From Granulosicoccus sp045106195 (GTDB lineage: Bacteria; Pseudomonadota; Gammaproteobacteria; Granulosicoccales; Granulosicoccaceae), in contig JBGCEH010000016.1 of assembly GCA_045106195.1 (NCBI GenBank), positions 1-64,000 on the forward strand: DNA of 64,000 nt, read 5' to 3'. Below the pieces are notes generated by a model. The model did no database searches and was not told where the DNA came from. It was given only the letters and a program-made list of their open reading frames with translations. Below, one piece after another: positions 51,579 through 59,972 of this stretch. Each line of letters begins with the position of its first letter. The stretch's first letter is position 1. Made by a program: the position numbers and the translations under genes.

Positions 51579-52148
51579 TTATTGGTCCATCTGCCTGAAC
51601 AGCACACCGGCAAAACGTTCATCCGGATCGCTACTGTCCGGGTATGTTACGTTGCCAAGGCCGTTGAATCGCAGTGTTATTAGCTGCACCTGACCCGTCG
51701 AGCCCACGGGAAAAACCTTATCCGGCTCCAGAGCGGTACTCAGATTCAAGGTGCCATCAACAGGCCAGGCGGGGTTGTCCAGTACCTCAAGGCTCAGCTC
51801 GCCGAGATACGGCTCATACAACTGGGCGCTGGTACCAATATCGCGGCACACGGTACTGTCACCAAAATCACTACTGGTCAGGTTGCTGGTCAGACTTACA
51901 AATGTAAAACACATGTCAGTCGACTGAAGCCGGGTAGACACCTGCATGTCCACGTTCCATGCACAGGCAGCAGTGCGGCTGGAGAATTCGATCTGACCTT
52001 CATAGTCGCCACGCAGTTCACGATAGTACGCGGTATCGCAAGTGTCACCCTGCCCTGCCCCGTCGTCCATTGGAACGCCAGGCGCCGCACTACCGCCACT
52101 ACAGGCTGTAAGCATCAGCAATACGGCAAGTATTGACAGGGCTCTCAT
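51579..52148 (-). CDS. Small lipoprotein of unknown function
   Basis: 189 residues from the ATG at 52148, which has AAGG six to eight bases upstream; a TTG at 52172 is in frame. The lipobox LMLTACSGG is at about residues 12-20. The mature chain has five cysteines and a TFVSLTSNLTSSDFGDSTVC segment; the last part (LSTALEPDKVFPVGSTGQVQ) looks beta-rich. I do not recognise the family. The 300 bp between it and the Bor gene hold nothing I can support. Confidence 0.68.
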   Translation of the reverse strand: MRALSILAVLLMLTACSGGSAAPGVPMDDGAGQGDTCDTAYYRELRGDYEGQIEFSSRTAACAWNVDMQVSTRLQSTDMCFTFVSLTSNLTSSDFGDSTVCRDIGTSAQLYEPYLGELSLEVLDNPAWPVDGTLNLSTALEPDKVFPVGSTGQVQLITLRFNGLGNVTYPDSSDPDERFAGVLFRQMDQ

Positions 52149-52244
52149 CAGCCACCTTACAAAGCTGTGCAAGGAAAAGACACAATGTTCATCATTCCAT
52201 GCGGTAAGCGGATGGCAGGTTACCTGACCATGGCAAGGCGATGC

Positions 52245-53159
52245 CTAACTGTCCTCGGCCACTTGATCACGCCGGGCTCTCGGATGCGATTCGTCATAAA
52301 CCTTGGCCAGATGCTGAAAATCAAGATGTGTATAAATCTGGGTAGTGCTGATATCAGCATGTCCCAACAGCTCCTGTACCGCGCGCAAGTCCCCACTACT
52401 CTCCAGCAAATGGCTGGCGAAGGAATGCCTGAGCATGTGCGGATAACAGTCACGATCCAGACCCTGAGACTCTGCCAGTTTCTTCAGTCGCATCTGCACC
52501 GTTCGTGGCGCAATACGTTTGCCGCGTGAGCTTAGAAATACCGCTGAACAGTCGGCACCGGGCAGACTGCGACGGTACCCCAGCCATTTATTGATGGCAT
52601 CTACCGCATGTTCACCCACTGGTAAATCACGCACCTTGCCACCCTTGCCGGTAACACGAACCTGTCCCACGCTAAGATCCAGATCCGACAGATCAATACT
52701 CACAAGCTCTGCCAGACGTAGCCCCGATGAATACATCAGTTCGAACATGGCCAGGTCCCGACAGATCATTGGATCGTTAAGGTTCTGCGTCAGCAGCCTG
52801 CTGACCTCTTCTGGCGCCAGCGTGGCAGGCAAGGCCTTTTTATCCTTGGGCGCCAGTATGTCCTGAGCCGGATTGATTCTGGCAATGCCATGATCAATCA
52901 TGAAATTATACAACCCGCGTACTGCAGACAGGCGGCGCGCAAGACTTCTGCCAGCTATACCGTCACGATGTTGCTCAGCGACAATGGCGCGCACGTCATT
53001 AGAACTCAAAGACTGCCAGTTCAGTATGTTGCGGGCAGCTGCCGAACGCGCAACAGCCTTGAGGTCTCTGGCGTAGTTGCTGACAGTATGCGGCGACGCA
53101 CGCCGCGCTACCGTCAATTCTTCCAGGTACTTGTCAATGGCGCTCTGGAATTCGCTCAC
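52245..53159 (-). CDS. xerC: Tyrosine recombinase XerC
   Basis: Resolves chromosome dimers at dif together with XerD, 304 residues. The N-terminal SAM-like domain begins FQSAIDKYLEELTVARRASP. Catalytic residues are visible in SSGLRLAELVSID (Arg), HMLRHSFASHLLE (His, Arg) and LLGHADISTTQIYTHLD (His, nucleophile Tyr). Its start overlaps the stop of the DUF484 gene by 4 bp (ATGA), the conserved dapF-DUF484-xerC order. Confidence 0.97.
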   Translation of the reverse strand: MSEFQSAIDKYLEELTVARRASPHTVSNYARDLKAVARSAAARNILNWQSLSSNDVRAIVAEQHRDGIAGRSLARRLSAVRGLYNFMIDHGIARINPAQDILAPKDKKALPATLAPEEVSRLLTQNLNDPMICRDLAMFELMYSSGLRLAELVSIDLSDLDLSVGQVRVTGKGGKVRDLPVGEHAVDAINKWLGYRRSLPGADCSAVFLSSRGKRIAPRTVQMRLKKLAESQGLDRDCYPHMLRHSFASHLLESSGDLRAVQELLGHADISTTQIYTHLDFQHLAKVYDESHPRARRDQVAEDS

Positions 53160-53944
53160 TTTGCTATTGCCTTTGCATGAGCTGCATAGCTATGGATTCG
53201 CCGACTGAGAAGCTCTCCCATCTGATTCAGGAACATGACGCCTTTCCCGGCACCAAAACGTGATTCATCGCGGCTGGTGAGCATCACCACACCCAACTTG
53301 CCTTGGAACTGTAGCGGTATCATCGCAGCAGAACCAACGTTGGCATGCTTGCGTCCAACCATCGCCTGCAACTGCTCGGCAGTAGGCATCCCGCATACGG
53401 TTTCACCACCTTCAAACAATGCAGCAAACTGCTTTACACGCTTGTCGGTGTGTCGCAAAGTCATCGCACCTTCGATCTGTTCAAGTTTTGGCGCTCGCTT
53501 CCTTGGTGCCGTCTTGGCCGCTGGCGTCTTATCGCTGGCTTTACGACGTGGTGCTCGCTTCGGGGCGGGCGCTATCAGCATCAAGTGCACACCTTCGGCA
53601 TTGAAGTTTTCCCGCAGGCATGATCGCGTCAACTCTACGATGTCCGGAAGTGTTGCAGCTGTGATGATTTCCTGATTTAACAGATGCAGCCTCTGGTGCA
53701 GGGTCTCATTCTGCCTGGCAACCGCAATCAGATCTCGCAGGCTTTTCTCCAGATGACCACATTTCCCACGCAACACACTCACCTGTTTTTCAATCAGTGA
53801 TACCGCCTTACCCGAGTCATGCGGGATACGCAATCTCGGCAGAATATCCTGATTACTAACGAAGAACTCCGGATTTCGGATAAGGTATTTGACAACGGCA
53901 TCGGGTGTGATTTCGTCGCCAATATTGGTCTGTTCAGGTTGCAT
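53156..53944 (-). CDS. DUF484-family protein (YigA)
   Basis: 262 residues. An N-terminal helical segment (VVKYLIRNPEFFVSNQDILP) precedes a GAF-like domain (about 100-245). An unusual basic, Ala/Lys/Arg-rich insertion at about 135-165 (KRAPRRKASDKTPAAKTAPR) splits the GAF-like part. The family sits between dapF and xerC in gammaproteobacteria. It overlaps xerC by 4 bp and follows dapF by 7 bp. Confidence 0.92.
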   Translation of the reverse strand: MQPEQTNIGDEITPDAVVKYLIRNPEFFVSNQDILPRLRIPHDSGKAVSLIEKQVSVLRGKCGHLEKSLRDLIAVARQNETLHQRLHLLNQEIITAATLPDIVELTRSCLRENFNAEGVHLMLIAPAPKRAPRRKASDKTPAAKTAPRKRAPKLEQIEGAMTLRHTDKRVKQFAALFEGGETVCGMPTAEQLQAMVGRKHANVGSAAMIPLQFQGKLGVVMLTSRDESRFGAGKGVMFLNQMGELLSRRIHSYAAHAKAIAK

Positions 53945-53951
53945 GGTATCG

Positions 53952-54785
53952 CTACATTCTTGTTTGTCCCTCGAAGACTGTAGAACATGGGCCCGTCATT
54001 TCAATCGAAGCATGCACATTAGGCCAATCTATTTTCAAATCACCTCCGGGTAAGCTTACGATCGCTGTTTTGTCAAGGAGCCCTTGCGAGTGCGCAATAG
54101 CCACTGCCGCGCAGGCACCGGTACCACACGCCCTCGTCTCTCCTACTCCACGTTCAAACACACGTAAACGAATATGCTGCCAGTCCATGATTTGCATGAA
54201 ACCGACATTAACACGATTGGGGAATCGCTCATGTCGTTCAACAAGTTGACCGATGCGCTCAACGTCTGCTATGTGTAGATCATCCACACGAATTAGTACA
54301 TGTGGATTTCCAATGCTGGCGGCGCCTACTTCAAAGTGTTGTCCATCGACGTCCAGTGCATAAAAATCACTACGCTTGTCTGCAATAAACGGAATGTGTT
54401 GCGGCTCGAATTGAGGCACACCCATCTTGACCATAACCTGATCATCGTGCTGCAATTGCAAGGTGATAATGCCTAGTGCGGTATTGACGTTGATAGAGCG
54501 ACTTTTCGTCAGCTGCCTTTCAGTGACAAAGCGGGCAAAGCAACGCGCACCATTTCCACAGTGTTCGACTTCTTCTCCGTCGGCATTGAATATCTGATAG
54601 TCAAATTCGGCCTCTTCTACCGAGGGAGCATTCACCACGAGCAGTTGATCAAAGCCGATTCCAGTATGCCTGTCAGACCAGCGTCGTACCGTTTCACCGT
54701 TCAGTCCAATGCTGCCGTCGCGATTGTCAATGACCATAAAATCGTTGCCAAGGCCATGCATCTTGGTGAAATCCACACCGGTCAT
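53952..54785 (-). CDS. dapF: Diaminopimelate epimerase
   Basis: Converts LL- to meso-diaminopimelate for lysine and peptidoglycan, 277 residues. The start at 54785 (TGVDFTKMHGLGNDFMVIDN after Met) overlaps the lysA stop as ATGA; the longer frame to 54941 lies inside lysA and is rejected. The two catalytic cysteines are in HCGNGARCFARF and RACGTGACAAVA. Part of lptM-lysA-dapF-DUF484-xerC. Confidence 0.97.
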   Translation of the reverse strand: MTGVDFTKMHGLGNDFMVIDNRDGSIGLNGETVRRWSDRHTGIGFDQLLVVNAPSVEEAEFDYQIFNADGEEVEHCGNGARCFARFVTERQLTKSRSINVNTALGIITLQLQHDDQVMVKMGVPQFEPQHIPFIADKRSDFYALDVDGQHFEVGAASIGNPHVLIRVDDLHIADVERIGQLVERHERFPNRVNVGFMQIMDWQHIRLRVFERGVGETRACGTGACAAVAIAHSQGLLDKTAIVSLPGGDLKIDWPNVHASIEMTGPCSTVFEGQTRM

Positions 54786-56029
54786 GGCAACAGAAACTCC
54801 TGTGCAAATAACGCCTCCGTCTCTTCTCTGGAGCGCACCAGAAACGCATTGTCCCCGTCTACCATCACCTCTGCTGCACGGGGTCGGGTATTGTAATTTG
54901 AACTCATGACAAACGAATACGCACCGGCAGAACGAACGCATAAAAGATCATTCTCTGCAATTGCCAGCTTGCGTTGTTTGCCTAGAAAATCCGCAGACTC
55001 GCAGATGGGTCCCACTATGTCATAAACACGCGCCTCGCGATCAAGCGTCTCTACCGCTTCGATCTCTTGCCAGGCGCTATAAAGCGCCGGACGAATCAGA
55101 TCGTTCATGGCTGCATCCACTACCGCAAAATGCCGGTCTTCATTGCTTTTCAAGTACTCAACGCGGGTTAGCAGTATCCCTGCCTGACCAACAATATAAC
55201 GACCCGGTTCTACAAGAATCTGTAAATTGCGATCACCAATAGCATTTCTGACACACTCAGCCCAAGCTTTAACATCCAGACTGGTATCGCCTTCTCCATA
55301 GCGGATTCCCTGACCACCACCGACATCGATATGTGTCAGTTCGATTCCTTCTTCAGCCAGCGAATCCACCATCGATACGAGCAATTTCACCGCATCCTCA
55401 TAAGGCTCAAGGCTTGTGAGTTGCGAGCCGATATGGCAATCAATGCCCTCTACGTTAATGGAAGGGTGTTGTGCAGCGCGTCGGTAAGCTGCCATGGCAT
55501 CACGCATGTTGATACCAAACTTATTCTCTTTCAGACCAGTAGAAATATAGGGGTGAGTCATGGCATCAACATCCGGGTTGATGCGCAACGACACCGGTGC
55601 CACCACGCCATGGGCTTTGGCCACTTCGGCAAGCCTATCAAGCTCCGAGACAGATTCGACGTTGAAACAGCGGATGCCAGCTTCAAGTGCTGCAGCCATC
55701 TCGCGCTCATTCTTGCCAACGCCTGAAAACACGATAGAGGACGGCTTGCCACCGGCAGCAAGCACTCGCTTGAGCTCTCCAAGGGAGACGATATCAAACC
55801 CTGAGCCCAGACGCGCCAGCGTGTCTAGAATAGCCAGATTACTATTGGCCTTGACCGCATAGCAGATAAGGTGATCAGAGCCGCTCAAGGCATCGGCAAA
55901 TTCGCGCCAGGCGTATTCAATACTGCTCCGGTTATACACATACAGCGGTGTGCCGAATTCCTCAGCAAGCTCGCTACAGCGCTGATTATCGGTCATCAGT
56001 GACCCGGATTGTCGGTAAAAAGGCGTCAT
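54782..56029 (-). CDS. lysA: Diaminopimelate decarboxylase
   Basis: PLP enzyme for the last step of lysine synthesis, 415 residues. PLP lysine in ICYAVKANSNLAIL; HIGSQLTSLEPY and VEPGRYIVGQAG follow as expected; the C-terminal Cys-X-SAGAY signature appears as CVRSAGAYSFVMSSNYN. An in-frame ATG at residue 12 is an alternative start. Overlaps dapF by 4 bp. Confidence 0.97.
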   Translation of the reverse strand: MTPFYRQSGSLMTDNQRCSELAEEFGTPLYVYNRSSIEYAWREFADALSGSDHLICYAVKANSNLAILDTLARLGSGFDIVSLGELKRVLAAGGKPSSIVFSGVGKNEREMAAALEAGIRCFNVESVSELDRLAEVAKAHGVVAPVSLRINPDVDAMTHPYISTGLKENKFGINMRDAMAAYRRAAQHPSINVEGIDCHIGSQLTSLEPYEDAVKLLVSMVDSLAEEGIELTHIDVGGGQGIRYGEGDTSLDVKAWAECVRNAIGDRNLQILVEPGRYIVGQAGILLTRVEYLKSNEDRHFAVVDAAMNDLIRPALYSAWQEIEAVETLDREARVYDIVGPICESADFLGKQRKLAIAENDLLCVRSAGAYSFVMSSNYNTRPRAAEVMVDGDNAFLVRSREETEALFAQEFLLP

Positions 56030-56061
56030 GTTTAGCAGAAATTTTTAAATATGGTGAAAGA

Positions 56062-56280
56062 TTATTGCGATGGTTGCTCTGGATCGCGTTTCTTTTTATC
56101 AGGCTGTTCTTCATTAGTGAGCTCAGCACCGTATTCGTTGATACGCTCGCTGGCCGCTTCAAGTTCCTCTGCCAGGCGTGGATCAGGGGGCAAAAACAAA
56201 TCGCCCTTGTTTCCACAGCCCAGAAGTATCGATGAGCCAATCAAGACGCTCGGCAGCGTTATAAACCACTTGGACATCAC
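56062..56280 (-). CDS. lptM: Small lipoprotein LptM (YifL family)
   Basis: 72 residues. The lipobox SILLGC is followed by GNKGDLFLPPDPRLAEELEA, the conserved start of the LptM family, which in Escherichia coli helps fold LptD in the outer membrane. The C-terminus is charged. Position upstream of lysA is conserved. Confidence 0.9.
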   Translation of the reverse strand: MMSKWFITLPSVLIGSSILLGCGNKGDLFLPPDPRLAEELEAASERINEYGAELTNEEQPDKKKRDPEQPSQ

Positions 56281-56353
56281 GCAAGTTCTCTTGCATCACT
56301 GGTCATTGGAGTATACTCGCCTGCGCGAATCAACCGAGTCTTCAAGCCACCTC

Positions 56354-57031
56354 ATGAGTGCCAAATTACTGGACAGCATCGAAATCAACACCGCTGAAGA
56401 GTGCGAATACAGCGTTATCTGGGCACATGGCCTGGGCGCCAGTGGCCATGATTTCGAACCTATCGTGCCAGAACTGAATCTGCTGGACCGGCCGGGCGTC
56501 AGATTTGTGTTCCCGCATGCCCCTGTCCGCCCCATCACGGTCAACGGCGGCGCTGCGATGCGCGGCTGGTATGACATCACCTCGATGGATTTTGGCAGCC
56601 GTCAGCAGGATACGGCCGGAATTCGTGAGTCCGCCGAGCACATCAACGCACTGATCGAGGCTGAAATCGAACGTGGAGTGCCTGCTGAGAATATCTTGCT
56701 GGCGGGTTTCTCCCAAGGTGGCGCTATAGCCCTATTCACAGCCCTGACCTCAGCCCACAAACTGGGAGGCGTATTGGCGTTGTCCACTTATCTGCCCATT
56801 CAGGATGCTGTCTTAGCCGAGCTTACGACGCACGGCAAAGAGTTGCCTGTATTCATGGCACACGGACAATTCGACGACGTTATCCGAATACAACATGCCG
56901 AACAGTCGCACAAGGTCCTCAGCGAACAAGGCATGAATGTGGAATGGCACAGCTATGCCATGGCACACAGTGTCAGCACCGAAGAAGTTGCTGATATCGC
57001 TATCTGGCTTAAACGTCAGTTCGGTATGTAG
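56354..57031 (+). CDS. Carboxylesterase/phospholipase-family alpha/beta hydrolase
   Basis: 225 residues from 56354; the in-frame ATG at 56051 starts inside lptM and is rejected. Oxyanion-side WAHGLGASGHDFEPIVPEL, nucleophile elbow LLAGFSQGGAIA (Ser), and the Asp and His of the triad in MAHGQFDDVI and AMAHSVSTEE match EstB/YpfH-type esterases. Cytoplasmic; substrate unknown. Its last 16 bp overlap the 3' end of argH on the other strand. Confidence 0.92.
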   Translation: MSAKLLDSIEINTAEECEYSVIWAHGLGASGHDFEPIVPELNLLDRPGVRFVFPHAPVRPITVNGGAAMRGWYDITSMDFGSRQQDTAGIRESAEHINALIEAEIERGVPAENILLAGFSQGGAIALFTALTSAHKLGGVLALSTYLPIQDAVLAELTTHGKELPVFMAHGQFDDVIRIQHAEQSHKVLSEQGMNVEWHSYAMAHSVSTEEVADIAIWLKRQFGM

Positions 57032-58506
57032 GCACTGGCCAGACGTGGCCCGGCCCTCTGCACCGCGGTTTTAACGGCGTCAGGGGCTGTTCCACCCCTA
57101 TGGCTGCGCGCTGTCACCGACCCCTCCAGAGTGAGCACATTGAACACGTCATCCTTGATATCGTCGCTGAAGCTCTGTAATTGTTCCAGCGTCATGTCTG
57201 ACAGATCCAGCTCGTTGCGCATGCCGAATGCCACCGCCTCGCCTACCACCTCGTGTGCATCACGGAAAGCCAGACCTTGCCTGACCAGATAATCCGCAAG
57301 ATCTGTGGCAGTGGAAAATCCGGCTTTGGCTGCCTGTTTCATAGCATCGTGACGGACCTCTATGGCAGGCAACATATCAGCAAAGGCGCACAAACAACCC
57401 AACCAGGTGTCTACCGAGTCAAACAGTGGTTCCTTGTCTTCCTGATTGTCCTTGTTGTAGGCCAATGGCTGACTTTTCATCAACGTCAGCAGTGACATGA
57501 GATTGCCGTAGGCCCGTCCGGTTTTACCCCTGACAAGCTCGGGTACGTCCGGATTTTTCTTTTGCGGCATGATCGATGAACCCGTGCAAAAACGATCAGG
57601 CAAATCGATGAAGCGAAACTGAGCCGACATCCACAGAACCAGCTCTTCGGATATTCGCGACAAATGCATAAGGCTGATTGCTGTGGTAGAGCAGAATTCA
57701 ATGGCAAAATCACGATCACTGACCGCATCGAGTGAATTCTCACACACGGCGTCAAATCCCAAAAGCTCCCGGGTGATTTCGCGATCTATCGGATAAGAGG
57801 TTCCCGCGAGAGCTGCCGCTCCCAACGGCAGACGATTGAGTCGCTTGCGAGTATCCGCCAGTCTCTCCAGATCACGCAGCAGCATCTCGAACCACGCCAT
57901 GACGTGGTGGCCAAACGTCACCGGTTGAGCTGTTTGCAAATGCGTGAATCCCGGCATGATCGTGGCCCTTTCGTTCATGGCCAACACCAGCAACCCTTCG
58001 AGCAATCGCGTAAGCTGGCCAGCAGCCTGATCACAGGCATCACGCAAATACAGTCTGATGTCCGTTGCCACCTGATCGTTCCGGGATCTGCCCGTATGCA
58101 GACGTTTTCCTGCATCACCGATCTTTGCGGTAAGCGCAGCCTCGATATTCATATGCACATCTTCCAGCGCTACTGACCAGTTGAACTGACCGGACTCGAT
58201 GTCGCTCAGAACCGCATCCAGACCAGACTGGATAGCGTCATGATCGCTGGTACTCAACACACCAGTGCGCTGCAACATGGTGGCATGAGCTCGCGAGCCT
58301 TGAATATCCTGACGGTACATGCGCTTGTCAAAGTTGACGGACGCGGTAAATTCCTGGACGAACTCATCAGTGGATTCCGAGAACCGTCCACCCCACATGC
58401 CCTGACCTGACAGCTCGTCTGCTTGAGAACCTCGCGCTTGCGAGCTGGCAGTACCCGCTATCGTGCCTTGCACGTCTGTGTTTCCAGGTTTTTCAGACTG
58501 ACTCAT
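57016..58506 (-). CDS. argH: Argininosuccinate lyase
   Basis: Final enzyme of arginine synthesis, 496 residues. The catalytic loop GSSIMPQKKNPDVPE and the HTGRSRNDQVATDIRLYLRD motif are intact. MWGGRFSESTDEFVQEF is the normal family N-terminus; it is preceded here by about 36 extra Ser/Gly/Gln-rich residues (from MSQSEKPGNT), so an internal start at that Met is possible. Convergent with the esterase gene, with a 16-bp overlap. Confidence 0.97.
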   Translation of the reverse strand: MSQSEKPGNTDVQGTIAGTASSQARGSQADELSGQGMWGGRFSESTDEFVQEFTASVNFDKRMYRQDIQGSRAHATMLQRTGVLSTSDHDAIQSGLDAVLSDIESGQFNWSVALEDVHMNIEAALTAKIGDAGKRLHTGRSRNDQVATDIRLYLRDACDQAAGQLTRLLEGLLVLAMNERATIMPGFTHLQTAQPVTFGHHVMAWFEMLLRDLERLADTRKRLNRLPLGAAALAGTSYPIDREITRELLGFDAVCENSLDAVSDRDFAIEFCSTTAISLMHLSRISEELVLWMSAQFRFIDLPDRFCTGSSIMPQKKNPDVPELVRGKTGRAYGNLMSLLTLMKSQPLAYNKDNQEDKEPLFDSVDTWLGCLCAFADMLPAIEVRHDAMKQAAKAGFSTATDLADYLVRQGLAFRDAHEVVGEAVAFGMRNELDLSDMTLEQLQSFSDDIKDDVFNVLTLEGSVTARSHRGGTAPDAVKTAVQRAGPRLASAYIPN

Positions 58507-58660
58507 TAATTGTCCACAACGATTGTTCAGGCAACATTCACCTGATATTAAACGAAAGCCATACGGCTATGAGGTACTTTGAACACGTAACCGGCGCAAC
58601 GATATTCCATACCGGCACTGCAGGCGTATACTAGCTTTTTTACAGAAAAAAACAGCTACC

Positions 58661-59452
58661 TTGACGACAAGTACCCCGCTGTCAAAGGATACGGTGAGGC
58701 AGCAGTCACCCGTTGTTCTCATTACCAGACCCGAGGGTCAGCAGCTCGCCTTTGCCGATGGCTGCAGAGCGCTGGGTTATACCATTGCACTGTTGCCGTG
58801 CCTGCAGATTTTACCGTGCAGGGTGGATCAGGACCAACTTGACACACTCCTTGCGACCCACAATACAGCACTGTTTACCAGTGTGAACGCCGTTAAGCTC
58901 GCTCATGAGCAGCGACCCTTGCCGTGGCCGGACCATCAAGTACATGCCATAGGTGGTGCAACAGCAAAGGCTCTGGAACACCTCCAACAGCCGGTAACAC
59001 TAGTACCACAAGCCCCTTTCACCAGTGAATCCTATCTCGAACAGCTAGCACATCAGCCGTCGGGTTCACTGCTGATTATCAAAGGCTGTGGAGGACGGGA
59101 TCTTATCCAATCCCGGCTGACCGCTCGCGGTTGGCATGTCGGCTCGATTGCAGTCTATGAACGAGTACTGCCAAACATCGATTCGCAAACAATAGACACC
59201 CTCTTTGTCAATTGCGTGCCGGATATCATCAGTGTTACTAGCAATGAAACCCTGACTAATCTATGTAAACTGTGCAGCTCATACAAAGATACACTAACCT
59301 CCATACCGTTGATCGCTAACAGCCAGCGTTGTGCACAGCTTGCCAGTGAACTAGGGTTCCGACACACCACACTAGTGGCGAACCCTGCCGGTGACCAAGG
59401 TCAGCTCGCTTGCCTGGCCCACTGGAAAAAAACCCGATTTGATACGCGCTAG
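58661..59452 (+). CDS. hemD: Uroporphyrinogen-III synthase
   Basis: Closes hydroxymethylbilane to uroporphyrinogen III in heme and siroheme synthesis, 263 residues from a TTG start. VVLITRPEGQQLAFADGCRA, ALFTSVNAVKLAHEQ, and the C-terminal SQRCAQLASELGFRHTTLVA fit the poorly conserved HemD family. hemC is not adjacent and the usual hemX/hemY genes do not follow. It is divergent from argH. Confidence 0.9.
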   Translation: MTTSTPLSKDTVRQQSPVVLITRPEGQQLAFADGCRALGYTIALLPCLQILPCRVDQDQLDTLLATHNTALFTSVNAVKLAHEQRPLPWPDHQVHAIGGATAKALEHLQQPVTLVPQAPFTSESYLEQLAHQPSGSLLIIKGCGGRDLIQSRLTARGWHVGSIAVYERVLPNIDSQTIDTLFVNCVPDIISVTSNETLTNLCKLCSSYKDTLTSIPLIANSQRCAQLASELGFRHTTLVANPAGDQGQLACLAHWKKTRFDTR

Positions 59453-59972
59453 TCGGTGGCTGAACATCAGACATCTTTTTAACATGGTTAAGCATTTATT
59501 CACTACGGTTAACGCGATACGGTAATCGCACAACTCTATGCATGATTGATCAGCAAGGACTAACATTGATAGTCAGTGATCTTTTACGCAAGTGAACTAC
59601 ACTTTGATTGATAGAAGAGTGACAGCAACTGAGGGTGGAGAAATAAACCGCCCGAATATATGTTGTTGCAATGAGGGAGACGTATTTTCATGACACCGAA
59701 TTCAAGGATAGCGGTTTAACCAGAAGTTTACGTTACAGGCTTTACAACCAAGCCCTGCAACGGACATGTTAGTTAGGCACTCATTTAATGCTGACCAACG
59801 TAGAAACTTCGATAATGACTGTTTTGCGTCGAATCCGGGCATACCATGAATGCACTACATCTGACCCTGAGGGTAGTGATCATCCAGCGCACGGGCGGTG
59901 ATCGCCATGGGAATGAATCCAGTACGTGTGCCAGTAACAGCTCAGAGCTTGCATCTGTAGTACGGCGATCGC
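59453..59972. other. Long intergenic region upstream of the GGDEF-EAL gene
   Basis: 520 bp with no coding frame that I can support. A 33-codon frame starting at 59671 has no ribosome site or recognisable sequence. The stretch probably holds the promoter of the GGDEF-EAL gene, but no clear -35/-10 pair was identified. It is more AT-rich than the flanks. Confidence 0.5.
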
